A stretch of 64,000 nucleotides of DNA from Myxococcales bacterium (GTDB lineage Bacteria; Myxococcota_A; UBA9160; UBA4427), in assembly GCA_022563535.1 (NCBI GenBank), contig JADFNE010000017.1, positions 1 through 64,000 on the forward strand, given 5' to 3'. Both the position numbers and the translations under genes were made by a program. Below are positions 26,710 through 35,547 of this stretch, in pieces; the stretch's first letter is position 1; every line of letters begins with the position of its first letter. The notes beneath the pieces were generated by a model. That model saw nothing but the letters and a program-made list of their open reading frames with translations, searched no databases and was not told the origin of the DNA.

Positions 26710-27774
26710 GTGACGCAACCTGCGACCATTCTTTTGGTCGAAGACGACATCATCGATCAAGCAGTCATTCGCAGAGCCGTCGAGAAAGAATTACCAGAAT
26801 TCCAGTGGGCGACGGCCGATTCACTGCATTCGGCCCGTGCCTATCTAGCGAGTCATCCAGTCGACCTCGCGGTCGTGGACCTGTCCCTTGGCGATGGCTA
26901 CGGCGGCGACCTCCTCAGCGACTCGTTTGATACGCCAATGATTATTCTGACCGGTACCGGGGATGAAGAACACGCAGTATCTGTTATGCGAGATGGCGCG
27001 TTCGACTATGTCGTCAAAGACATTTGTCTAGAGTACTTGAAGCGCCTACCAGGTACGATCACGGCAGCAATCGCATCCCATCAACGCAGAAAAGCAGAGA
27101 TGGCCCAGCGCGAAGAGATGAGTCACTTTGTCTCAACAGCGGCACACGATCTACGATCCCCACTCGCGGCGGTACAGCTCTGCCTGGAAATAGCGGCTGA
27201 ACAGCTTCGAGAAGATCCCGCTGAAGCAGAGCAGGTTTTGACTCGCGGACGAAAGACGGTCGGCAAGATGGCAGACTTCCTTTCACGGCTTCTGGCCTAC
27301 TGCGGGCTGAGTGAAGGCGATCTTAGTCGCGAGCCAGTGGCCCTCAACGAGATTGTGGCTGAGGTCCTCGAAGAACTTGTTCCGTTTGAGGGCCGGCGCC
27401 TCTCGCTGGGAGTGGGACCACTTCCAACTGTTCAAGGCGACCCGATACGCCTGCGTGAGGTCTTCCAAAACCTGCTGGAAAATGCGCTGAAATTCACTCC
27501 CGAACGCGATGCCAACATCAGCGTCTATTCAGAGGATCTCGGGAACGAATGGGAAATCTCTGTAAAGGACAACGGTCCGGGTATTGACCCCGAGATTGTA
27601 AAAGATGTGTTTCGGCCCATGGTGCGACGCAATTCCGAACATGCACCTGCGGGCTACGGGCTAGGGCTGGCCGTGTGCAAGCGAGTCGTCGAACTGCACC
27701 ATGGGACGATTGATCTGGAATCCATCCTCGGCGAGGGAACGACATTTCGCATTCGTCTTCCCAAGAACTCGTAG
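26710..27774 (+). CDS. Receiver-histidine kinase hybrid (REC-HisKA-HATPase)
   Basis: 354 residues without a membrane segment. The receiver domain is about 1-125, with VEDDIID and Asp in AVVDLSLGDG. HisKA follows at about 140-205, with the phospho-His in STAAHDLRSPL. The HATPase domain is about 240-352, with N-box NLLENALKF, G1 VKDNGPGID and G2 YGLGLAVCKR. Input by phosphotransfer into the receiver seems likely. The GTG at 26710 has GGGGGGAG before it. It is the first of a four-gene signalling cluster; 37 bases separate it from the substrate-binding protein gene. Confidence 0.9.
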   Translation: MTQPATILLVEDDIIDQAVIRRAVEKELPEFQWATADSLHSARAYLASHPVDLAVVDLSLGDGYGGDLLSDSFDTPMIILTGTGDEEHAVSVMRDGAFDYVVKDICLEYLKRLPGTITAAIASHQRRKAEMAQREEMSHFVSTAAHDLRSPLAAVQLCLEIAAEQLREDPAEAEQVLTRGRKTVGKMADFLSRLLAYCGLSEGDLSREPVALNEIVAEVLEELVPFEGRRLSLGVGPLPTVQGDPIRLREVFQNLLENALKFTPERDANISVYSEDLGNEWEISVKDNGPGIDPEIVKDVFRPMVRRNSEHAPAGYGLGLAVCKRVVELHHGTIDLESILGEGTTFRIRLPKNS

Positions 27775-27811
27775 AGTCGTGTGGCCTTCATCGAAACTGA
27801 GAACGTGACTT

Positions 27812-28798
27812 ATGCATAGAAACGCGACGCGTGTTGGCATTGTTGCTGTGCTTGTTTTTAGTGCCGCAACACTGCTGTGGCAGCTGACTCCGGGCAGACC
27901 GGATTCAGATCCGATAAGGATCACAATGCACCTGTGGCCCGGATATGCCCATGCCTACATCGCCCAGGAGAAGGGCTTCTTCAAGGAAGAAGGAGTCGAA
28001 GTCGAACTCAATTTGATCGAGGGAGTCGAAGACAACCTGGAACACTTTCGAGAAGGCAATGCGGACGCGGCCTTTGGCTTGCAATCCGACGCAATGCTCC
28101 TTTCCGCACAGGGAATCCCGCTGCACATCATGTATGTCGCCGATTTCTCAAACGGCGGAGATGTGATCATCAGCAAGTTGGAAATCACGACAATTCGCGG
28201 ACTCAAAGGCAGGAGAGTCAGTGTCGACAAACTAAACGGCTTCAACCACATCTTCCTCGTCGAACTCCTGCGGTTGAACGGACTGACGGAGGACGATGTA
28301 ACCGTTGTCCCTGTGCCCGCCAGTAAAGTACTGGCGGCACTGGATACGGGCAAGATCGATGCTGGGCAAACTTGGGAACCCTATCAATCTCAGGCGCTGG
28401 CAAAGGGTTACAGGCTCTTGGCAAGCACAAGAGACGCTCCGGGAATCGTCACTGACGTCTTGATGTCCGATTCGGACCTTTTCGCGAGACGACCCGAGGA
28501 TGTACGCAAGATCGTGAAATGTCTGTTTCGTGCGCTCAGGTTTCGCACCACAAACGAGAATGAAGCCTACGCGATCATGTCCAAGGCCTTCAAGATGTCA
28601 CCAGGAAGTCTGAAGAAAACGATTCAGGGCAATATCTTCCCTGGTCTTGCCGAGAACAACAGGGCATTTGAGAAAACTGAAGACTCGACCTCGTTGTTTC
28701 GCACCGGCAGGATCATCTCCGACTTTTTTCTCGTGAAGGGAGTCATCCAGCACCCTGTCGATCTCAACAAGCTGCACAGCCGAGAGGCTCTCCTATGA
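27812..28798 (+). CDS. Periplasmic substrate-binding protein (NMT1/SsuA-like), orphan
   Basis: 328 residues: N-terminal hydrophobic anchor or signal (about 8-25, no lipobox), then a two-lobed binding protein of the NMT1/THI5-SsuA-TauA group (LWPGYAHAYIAQEKGFFKEEGVEVEL; LKGRRVSVDKLNG; GKIDAGQTWEPY). No permease or ATPase gene is adjacent. Instead, the stop overlaps the start of a HAMP histidine kinase by ATGA, so the protein may act as a ligand sensor feeding that kinase instead of an importer. The ligand is unknown; relatives bind nitrate, sulfonates, taurine or pyrimidine compounds. Confidence 0.8.
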   Translation: MHRNATRVGIVAVLVFSAATLLWQLTPGRPDSDPIRITMHLWPGYAHAYIAQEKGFFKEEGVEVELNLIEGVEDNLEHFREGNADAAFGLQSDAMLLSAQGIPLHIMYVADFSNGGDVIISKLEITTIRGLKGRRVSVDKLNGFNHIFLVELLRLNGLTEDDVTVVPVPASKVLAALDTGKIDAGQTWEPYQSQALAKGYRLLASTRDAPGIVTDVLMSDSDLFARRPEDVRKIVKCLFRALRFRTTNENEAYAIMSKAFKMSPGSLKKTIQGNIFPGLAENNRAFEKTEDSTSLFRTGRIISDFFLVKGVIQHPVDLNKLHSREALL

Positions 28799-30421
28799 AG
28801 ATTCAGACCAGGATCTTCATTGGTTACTTCGCATCAGCCCTCCTCGTTCTGGGGCTGGGACTTTCCATTCTCTTCGCGATCCAAACAGTGGGCCCAGTCG
28901 TGGATGATTTGGAACGAGGAGTAGATTCCCTTGGCCGAGCCGTATCTTTGTCGAGGCTTTCTGCAAGAATCGTTTCGCTGAGAACTGAACTGGCACGCTC
29001 GGCGTACAACGTCGCTCTTACCCGCGATCGCGGCTATGCGTTGCGATACGAACGCGACTCCCTGGAACTATCAGAGACATTCGAACACGCTATCCGTGAG
29101 TCAGACGATGAGGATGATCGGACCGTCTTTCGCAATCTCGAGGAAACTAGCCAAAGGCTAGAAACCTGGGAGAGGGAAATGATGAGTCTGGCAGACAACA
29201 ACATGACTGAAGAGGCCAGGAAGTTGGCTCAGTCTCCAGATTACGTTCAGTTGAGCGAGGCAATCTCAGACTTCACGACAACACTTGCCAACACGGCGCG
29301 TTCCCATTCAAGAGACGAATTCAGCAGATTGATCGACGTATCAGTTGCGGCTCAGGAAACCCGCCAGAATCTCGAAACCGTCTTAGTGGTGACTTCAGTA
29401 TCCGTGGGCGTGATCCTCTGCACGAGCATCATTATCGGAGCCCTCGTCGCCCGTTCGATCGCTCGGCCGCTCGCAGTCCTGAGGGAGGGTGCAGTGGCCA
29501 TTGGCAAGGGAAACCTCGAATACAGAATCGGGTTGCACCGAAGAGATGAAATCGGCGTACTTTCGGACGCCTTCGACGGTATGGCCGCGAAGCTCTGCGC
29601 GTCGCGGGAAGAGCTGGCCTCCGGCCAACGGAGGCTGGAGACTCACGTACACGAGTTGGCCCGGTCCAACCAGGAACTCGAAGAGTTTGCCTATGTTGCT
29701 TCGCACGATCTGAAGGCCCCCTTGCGCGCGATCAACAGCCTGTCCCAGTGGATTGAAGAAGACCTGGGTGAATTGCTTGAAGGGCAGCCCCGCGAGAACA
29801 TGCAGCTGCTTCGAGCAAGGGTGTCCCGACTGGGGCGACTCCTGGACGATCTTTTGACCTATTCGCGTATGGGACGGTCGAACCGAGACCGAGACCGTAG
29901 ATACAGGCACCTTGGTCAGAAGCATTATCGATATGGTTGAAGCACCGCCCGGGATGGTGATTGACATCTCAGACGAGATGACCGGGCTCGAAACGAACCG
30001 CGGGCCGCTGGAACACGTATTTGGAAATCTGATCACGAACGCGATTGTGCATCACGATCGGGACACGGGGCGAATGAAGATCTCCGCGCAAAATCGGGGA
30101 GCCTTCTACGAATTCTCAGTGAAGGACGACGGGCCGGGAATTCCACCCGAACTGCACGACAAGGCCTTTCGGATGTTCCAGACCCTCCGCCCACGCGACG
30201 AACAAGAAGGCAGCGGCATTGGCCTGGCAATCGTCAAGCGGTTGGTCGAACAAAACGGAGGTAAGGTCCGGATCGACTCGCGGTCCGGTTCACGGGGGAC
30301 CGCAGTACTGTTCGAATGGCCAACCCCCCCCCCGCGGATTGTCGAATTTGACCGCACCAGTCATATAACGCCTGACATCCCTCAGGCCAGATACGAAGGG
30401 AGCCGCCATGAATGGAACTGA
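28795..30421 (+). pseudogene. HAMP histidine kinase interrupted by a one-base frameshift
   Basis: The first frame (28795-29940, 381 codons) has a membrane span (about 7-30), a helical periplasmic sensor region (to about 195), a second span (about 198-220), HAMP (about 222-272), and HisKA with VASHDLKAPLRA. It then runs into the out-of-frame tail RSNRDRDRRYRHLG and a stop. The second frame (through 29912-30421) resumes with VDTGTLVRSIIDMVEAPPG and a complete HATPase (NLITNAIVHH, KDDGPGIPP, GSGIGLAIVKR). The frames join if one base is removed around 29868-29885, next to a doubled ACCGAG. This may be a sequencing error, a recent mutation or, less likely, real frameshifting. The end overlaps the regulator gene. 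Confidence 0.8.
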
Positions 30422-30833
30422 AGCCACGATCTTGTTGGTCGAGGACGACGAGGTCGATCTGCAGGGCATGAGACGGGCTTTTGTTAGAGCCAATATCACC
30501 AATCCAATCGAGGTGGCCAAGGACGGCATCGATGCACTGGCGAAACTTCGCGGCGAAGGAGGACACAAGCCAGTCGCTCGGCCGTACATCACTGTGTTGG
30601 ATCTGAATCTACCGCGAATGAACGGGATCGAATTTCTCGAAGAGCTTCGCCGGGACGAAAAACTCAAGTCGTCTATCGTCTTTTTCTTTACGACTTCTTC
30701 CAGCGATGAGGATCGCACAAAGGCCTACGAAAAGAAATTCGCCGGCTATATGGTCAAATCAAATAGCGGCAACGGTTACGCCAGGGCTGCGACCTTGTTT
30801 GAGCACTACTTGCGAGCGGTGGAGTTGCCGTAG
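30408..30833 (+). CDS. CheY-like response regulator (Rcp1 type)
   Basis: 141 residues, a single receiver domain: VEDDEVD, phosphoacceptor Asp in VLDLNLPRMNG, Thr in FFTTSSS, Lys in YMVKS. The length and the long alpha-4/loop (SSSDEDRTKAYEKKFAGY) resemble Rcp1-type regulators paired with phytochrome-like kinases. The ATG at 30408 has GAAGGGAG upstream and lies inside the 3' end of the interrupted kinase gene, so it is the likely cognate regulator. A strong bidirectional terminator follows at 30950. Confidence 0.9.
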   Translation: MNGTEATILLVEDDEVDLQGMRRAFVRANITNPIEVAKDGIDALAKLRGEGGHKPVARPYITVLDLNLPRMNGIEFLEELRRDEKLKSSIVFFFTTSSSDEDRTKAYEKKFAGYMVKSNSGNGYARAATLFEHYLRAVELP

Positions 30834-30949
30834 ACGAAAAGGCCCCCGCTAATGGACGGCCATTGAAACAATCCCAGGCGACCCGGCGACGAGCCATCAC
30901 GCTCACTGCAAATTGCGTTGCGGCGCTGGAAGGCGGAGTGATCCAAGTA

Positions 30950-30983
30950 AAAAGGGCCACCGCATTGCTGCGGTGGCCCTTTT
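30950..30983. terminator. Bidirectional Rho-independent terminator
   Basis: A 15-bp perfect stem, AAAAGGGCCACCGCA with TGCGGTGGCCCTTTT, closes a TTGC loop. The A-run and T-run at the ends let it work in both directions. It lies between the plus-strand signalling cluster and the minus-strand hydrolase gene that converge here. Confidence 0.9.
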
Positions 30984-31021
30984 GGTACGCCAATGAACTC
31001 AGTAAGACTGAGCGGCGATTC

Positions 31022-32266
31022 TCAGCGCAGTGGGATGCGATCGTCGAAGTTGCCGATCACGTAGCTCGGATCGATTCGACACGGGCCCAAGAAGGCGGGA
31101 AGGGACTGGCAGACGCCCTGGATAAACGCGGCGCTCGGCTGTACGTCCGTTGCAACCCAGCCGCGCAATGACTCCCAGCCCGCGATCACCTCGGCGTCTG
31201 TAAAACCGCAGTGGGTGTTGCCAGCTTCGTCCACCACCGCGACCGTCAGATTGCTGGGATCCACGACCTTCTGGTATTCACTCTCGTTTTCGATGATCAC
31301 CAGGCCATCGCCGTCGGTGTGAATCGAAACGATCTTGACATCGCCAACGTTGCCCGTGGGTTGGTAGTTCTTGTTGAGCCGGTTCGCTCCGCCCGGATGC
31401 GCCGTAACGCGTTCGATGCTCGCGTCGAGGGCCGCGTCGCTATAAGTCACCCCGGCATTGCCGATCCCTCGCTGGCCGGCGAGCTTCGATTTATTGAAGA
31501 TGAGATCACTCATGCCGAAGAGTCCAAACCCGAGATCGGTAAGGACGAAGTTCTCGGGCAGGGTCGTGACCTCAAGATACTGAGCAAGGCGTGCCTGCTG
31601 ACCGGGGGATCTGAAATTCGGTGGAAATAGGATGCCCATGCATTCATTGGCCGCGAGAGCCATGTCTGTGAAGGAGAACGGATAAAAGGGAAAGCCCGGG
31701 GCCGGCAGGCCAGTGGCTCCGCCGGGGATGGCGGCGCCGGGGACCCCGTCGCAAACCGCGTCGTAGAGCAAGCGAAGGTCGATAGCTCCGTCCCAGGTTC
31801 GGCTTCCGGCCACGGCGCCGCAAATCATATAAGCACCAACGACGTTCCCGAGCTGGGCCTTCTCGATCGCCTGTGCGGTCACAATGCCGCCGAGGGATCC
31901 GCCGGTCACGATCACGTCGCCCGGTTCTCCGAAGTTGGCCTTGAAGACATTGACCAGGTTCTGCAGGTCGTTCTTCGTCTTGAAGAGCGCCCAACCGAAC
32001 TGTTGGTAACTCGATGCCGCCAACGCGTAGCCTTCGCCGAGCTGAAGTCCAGCGAGCGGTCCGAGATCGCTCACCGGGCCAACCGGGCTGAGGCTGAAGC
32101 CGTGGTTCCAGATGACGAGGTCACCGTTCCAGTTGTCGGGAACGACAATTCTGAAGAACGCACCGCCGTCCGTCGATCCGTCTAAAATGGTGTCGGCCTG
32201 GACGGTGGCGCTGAGGGGAAACACGAGAAGAGAGGCGACTAAAATCATACGCTTGAGCTGTTGCAT
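31022..32266 (-). CDS. Secreted alpha/beta hydrolase
   Basis: 414 residues with a signal peptide (about 1-24; ILVASLLVFPLSATVQA). The nucleophile elbow is GGSLGG within VIVTGGSLGGIV; an oxyanion-loop HG (IWNHGFS) lies earlier, and Asp (HTDGDGLV) and a late His (NTHCGF) could complete the triad. It resembles large extracellular esterase/hydrolase proteins of soil and marine bacteria; the substrate is unknown. AAGGAG seven bases before the ATG at 32266 fixes the start. It is terminated by the 30950 hairpin. Confidence 0.8.
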   Translation of the reverse strand: MQQLKRMILVASLLVFPLSATVQADTILDGSTDGGAFFRIVVPDNWNGDLVIWNHGFSLSPVGPVSDLGPLAGLQLGEGYALAASSYQQFGWALFKTKNDLQNLVNVFKANFGEPGDVIVTGGSLGGIVTAQAIEKAQLGNVVGAYMICGAVAGSRTWDGAIDLRLLYDAVCDGVPGAAIPGGATGLPAPGFPFYPFSFTDMALAANECMGILFPPNFRSPGQQARLAQYLEVTTLPENFVLTDLGFGLFGMSDLIFNKSKLAGQRGIGNAGVTYSDAALDASIERVTAHPGGANRLNKNYQPTGNVGDVKIVSIHTDGDGLVIIENESEYQKVVDPSNLTVAVVDEAGNTHCGFTDAEVIAGWESLRGWVATDVQPSAAFIQGVCQSLPAFLGPCRIDPSYVIGNFDDRIPLR

Positions 32267-32316
32267 TTGGATCTCCTTGGTCGATCAACAGTCTGGGGTA
32301 ACGAGTCGGTGATCGA

Positions 32317-32344
32317 GAATCAATGAACAAGAATCAACGAACAA
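32317..32344. repeat. 14-bp direct tandem repeat upstream of the hydrolase gene
   Basis: GAATCAATGAACAA is followed at once by GAATCAACGAACAA, one mismatch in 14. It lies 51-78 bases upstream of the hydrolase ATG in a 193-base gap, a position suited to an operator or activator site. Confidence 0.7.
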
Positions 32345-32459
32345 AGGCTGGGCACTAGCCGAAATAACTTTCACAACCAACAACGAGCAGGCGGCCGTGG
32401 GTCCTCGGGTACGCGGACGAACCCTACGTACAATTCTACTCGACAATACGCGAACTTGA

Positions 32460-33092
32460 TCAAGGAAAGACAGAGTTTCCTTCAAGAACCCAGAGTCCGG
32501 TTTGGTCGCGAACGATCGCCCGTCCCCCCGCTAAATCTTCTGCCCGCTCTCGTGCATAGTTCAAGCGCTCAAAAAGTTGGCTTTGGTCGTATAGGGACAT
32601 GAGGTCGACCCAGACCTGAGGATTCCCCGGGTCGAGTTGAGCTGCCTTTTCGAGATGAGGCCAGGCTTCATCGCGGGCCGTCATCAGCACAAGCAGCCTT
32701 CCGTAGTTCAAACGTGACTGTGGGTCATTGGGATCGGCCTTAATCGCAGCCTGAAAAAACTCCACCGCGCTTTCAATGTCGCCCGTCTTCCACGCCTCTA
32801 GTGCCCTTGCATCGAGGGCTCGGGCGGAATCGTTGAATTTGTCTTGGATATCCACTTCAGGGGTCGGCGCGGGCAGGGCTTCCGCTGCGAAATCCTCTCG
32901 ATCGACTTTCCGCTTTGTCAGGGTCCATATTTCGGGTTCGCCGTCTGCCCCCGGCAGTACCTGCTGAACGGTTTCACCCAGGGGAACTGGGCCGGGACCG
33001 ATTGCAGGTTCAGGAATACGTGTTCCCCACCAGGCTGCAGCGGCGATGGCGGCGCCAATGAAGGTGATGGCGGCGATCCGTTTCGAACTCAA
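32460..33092 (-). CDS. TPR protein with N-terminal membrane anchor
   Basis: 210 residues: an N-terminal hydrophobic segment (about 5-22) followed by a linker and TPR repeats (about 90-190; AWKTGDIESAVEFFQAAIKADPNDPQSRLNYG, LEKAAQLDPGNPQVWVDL). It should sit in the periplasm, anchored to the inner membrane. The TTG start at 33092 has AAGGAG six bases upstream and overlaps the stop of the beta-propeller gene (TTGA), so translation is coupled. This suggests that the two exported proteins work together. Confidence 0.75.
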   Translation of the reverse strand: MSSKRIAAITFIGAAIAAAAWWGTRIPEPAIGPGPVPLGETVQQVLPGADGEPEIWTLTKRKVDREDFAAEALPAPTPEVDIQDKFNDSARALDARALEAWKTGDIESAVEFFQAAIKADPNDPQSRLNYGRLLVLMTARDEAWPHLEKAAQLDPGNPQVWVDLMSLYDQSQLFERLNYARERAEDLAGGRAIVRDQTGLWVLEGNSVFP

Positions 33093-34903
33093 AAAAGGCT
33101 CCTTCGTGTGGTGAAGTGTGGATCAAAAAAATGCTTGGCGGATCCGAGCAGAACAAAGACGAGCAGGACTTGGCCCATTGTACCAAGAGCAGGAACCATC
33201 GGGGGCGATGTCTCACCTGTGAAAACGAGATCGACGGGACCGTCGAGGCCACCGCTTCCCGGCGGGACAAAGTCAGACACGAACACTCCCGTCATTCCGT
33301 CATAGCGCTTGATCGAGTCGCTGTTGAAACTCGTCACGTAGAGATCGCCGCCCGCACCAAAAGCCAGCGCCGTCGGACCGGCAAGACCACCGGCCCCCGA
33401 AGTGATGAAGGTCTGGATAAAATCGCCTGTCGCTGCATCGAACTCCCTCACCTCACTCGGGAAGAACGATGCGATGTAGAGCCGACCATTCTGAACCGCC
33501 ATGCCGTACGGATCGATCGGTCCACCGCCGTTGCCCCCGGTATCGATGAAGACCTCGAGGAACGCTCCCGTGGTGCCGTCGTAGCGAAGAACTTCACCGG
33601 TCGCGCTCGCCACCACGAGATCGCCGTTCGCCAGAAACACCAGACCGCGCGGAGAGACGAGCCCCCCGGAACCCTGAATGACGAAGAACCCGAGCGGAAA
33701 ACCGCTGGCGTCGAAGCGATGAATGCCATTTGAATTCGGACAACTCACGTAGACCCTGCCAGAGGAATCCGTGAGCACATCGAAGGGAAACGAGAGCGAG
33801 GTCGGGCAGGCGTCAAAGAACTTTCGCACGACACTTCCCGAAGTGCCGTCGAACTCGACCAGGTCGTTGTCGTTTTGGCTCGATGCGATGACATTGCCCG
33901 CCGGTGATAAACCGAACCCCGCATCAACGGGTGCAGACAGACCGGCGGCCACACTGCCGGTCGGATTGCCGCTGGCGTCGTAGTAGATGATGGCATTGGT
34001 CGCGAGACTGCCAATCAACAAGGTCGAACCGCTCCAGGCCACTCCACTCGCGAGGCTGAGCCCACCCGCGCCCTGGGCGACAAGAGGAGACACCGCGAGG
34101 GTGCCGAGATCGACCGCGACCGCATTGTTGGAGAACTGGCCCACGACCGTGAGTCGACCATCCGGCGCCATGGCGAGCCCAGTCGGTCCATCGACGCCGG
34201 CGCTTGCCGTGAGAACCTCGCGTTCGAAGAGCCAGTTACCCATTTCGAGGCGGTACTCGACCACGCGATCGTTGCCGGTATCCGCGACGAACATCTGGCT
34301 CGAACTGGGGACCCGAATGCCAGCGGGGAGCAAGAGTCCGTTCACGACCTCGCTACCGGCGCCATCGGAGGTCGCGTAGCGCAAAACCCGGCCGCTGAGC
34401 GAATCGCTCACGAACAAGTTCGAACCCTGTACTGATATGCTCGAGAAGTTGGCAGTGCCGTCGACGGCTACGGTCGAGACGACTCCAGTGCCGACGTTCA
34501 ATGCTTGAATTGAATCCGTACCGGTACTGAGCAGCGACTCCGCCGCGAGAAAGTAGAGCGTTGCGCCCGACGCATCAAAATCAGCACCTGCCGGGCTGAT
34601 CACTCCTGTCGCGAGTGCGGGAGGGAGTGCCGTACCGCTCCCGGTATCGTATTGCCAGATCTCGTCAGTTCCCGTGCTCGAGATGTAAAGCTGGCCATCG
34701 CCGGGTCTCACGGAGAAGCCGCCTGGCGTAGTAAAGCCTTCGGTCACCGGACTCGTGAAGACGCGAACGAAGGACCCGTCGGCTGCATCGTATTCGAGGA
34801 TCTCACTCGCGTTCTGACTCGCGACGAGCAGTCGGTCGCCCACGGCAGGACTCGCCAACGCGAGCGCGCATCCAAGGTTGAGCAGCAAAAACCATCGCAG
34901 CAT
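33089..34903 (-). CDS. Exported NHL/Vgb-type beta-propeller protein with PALG C-terminal signal
   Basis: 604 residues. A signal peptide (about 1-23; WFLLLNLGCALALASPAVG) leads into about a dozen blade repeats with the pattern GDLYVTS..ND.IKRYDG or GRLYIASF..EVREFD, typical of NHL/streptogramin-lyase-like propellers. The C-terminus reads VPALGTMGQVLLVFVLL, then a basic tail, closely resembling the PALG end of the DMF-amidase-like protein at 23779. This is likely a sorting or anchoring signal. The ATG at 34903 has GGAG eight bases upstream; codons before it in the same frame look non-coding. Confidence 0.8.
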   Translation of the reverse strand: MLRWFLLLNLGCALALASPAVGDRLLVASQNASEILEYDAADGSFVRVFTSPVTEGFTTPGGFSVRPGDGQLYISSTGTDEIWQYDTGSGTALPPALATGVISPAGADFDASGATLYFLAAESLLSTGTDSIQALNVGTGVVSTVAVDGTANFSSISVQGSNLFVSDSLSGRVLRYATSDGAGSEVVNGLLLPAGIRVPSSSQMFVADTGNDRVVEYRLEMGNWLFEREVLTASAGVDGPTGLAMAPDGRLTVVGQFSNNAVAVDLGTLAVSPLVAQGAGGLSLASGVAWSGSTLLIGSLATNAIIYYDASGNPTGSVAAGLSAPVDAGFGLSPAGNVIASSQNDNDLVEFDGTSGSVVRKFFDACPTSLSFPFDVLTDSSGRVYVSCPNSNGIHRFDASGFPLGFFVIQGSGGLVSPRGLVFLANGDLVVASATGEVLRYDGTTGAFLEVFIDTGGNGGGPIDPYGMAVQNGRLYIASFFPSEVREFDAATGDFIQTFITSGAGGLAGPTALAFGAGGDLYVTSFNSDSIKRYDGMTGVFVSDFVPPGSGGLDGPVDLVFTGETSPPMVPALGTMGQVLLVFVLLGSAKHFFDPHFTTRRSLF

Positions 34904-35108
34904 GTGACGCGCTCCAGCCAGAATCTTCCAATACGAACAATGCCACTTCGGACAGGCAGTGTCGCGGAACAGATCTATTGAAAGAGTGACTCTGGGCCAG
35001 GAATTCAAAGAAGCTGCGTTTTGTTTTCGGCGATGTGCAACTAAGTGTCAAATCGCTCCAAAGTTCCTGCAAATTGCCCCGATCCGGGGTCAACTCGATT
35101 GGCCTGGG

Positions 35109-35318
35109 CTAGAACGTCCAAGCCAGTGAGAGTGTGTATTCGCGAGAAGGGCCGGGGAGAGGAGGACCATCGCCGCGGTAGGGTTGCACGAAGTCGGGTG
35201 CCTGATCGAAGAGATCGTGGACCGCGAAGCGTGCTTCCAAACCTTCGATCAGAACATTCTTGTATCGCAAATTGACATCGACCAGATAGAACCGGGGGCT
35301 CCCCGAGTGCTCGCGCGG
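35109..35318 (-). pseudogene. Remnant of a TonB-dependent receptor (C-terminal end only)
   Basis: About 65 codons match the last strands of a TonB-dependent outer-membrane receptor: [30 protein letters not shown] and the ending YTLSLAWTF with terminal Phe as required for BAM recognition. No start, plug or main barrel precedes; further up the frame turns into Arg-rich nonsense before metG. The 3' end is intact, so the rest was probably deleted. The neighbouring bases up to 35547 show no other gene, and the gap 34904-35108 holds nothing I recognise. Confidence 0.7.
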
Positions 35319-35547
35319 GGTCCCGAACGGGAAAACTGGGGATCGGATTCTGTCGGCTAACCCTCTGCGACGCCGAAGGCACACCCGCCGCCGTAGACCG
35401 ACCCAGAACGCTCTGGGAGGGACCAGCGGGCGACCGATCGTTTGCCGTGAGACCTTGGCGTTACCTACCGATCGAGGCATTCTCCCCGGTTCACTTCTAC
35501 GGCTGTCCACAACGATTGGGGACGACCACCAAAGGGCGCACAATTCC

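Noticed and set aside
30863-31171. A 102-codon plus-strand frame containing the terminator
   Set aside because: It runs through a 15-bp perfect terminator hairpin and into the antisense of the hydrolase; no ribosome site.
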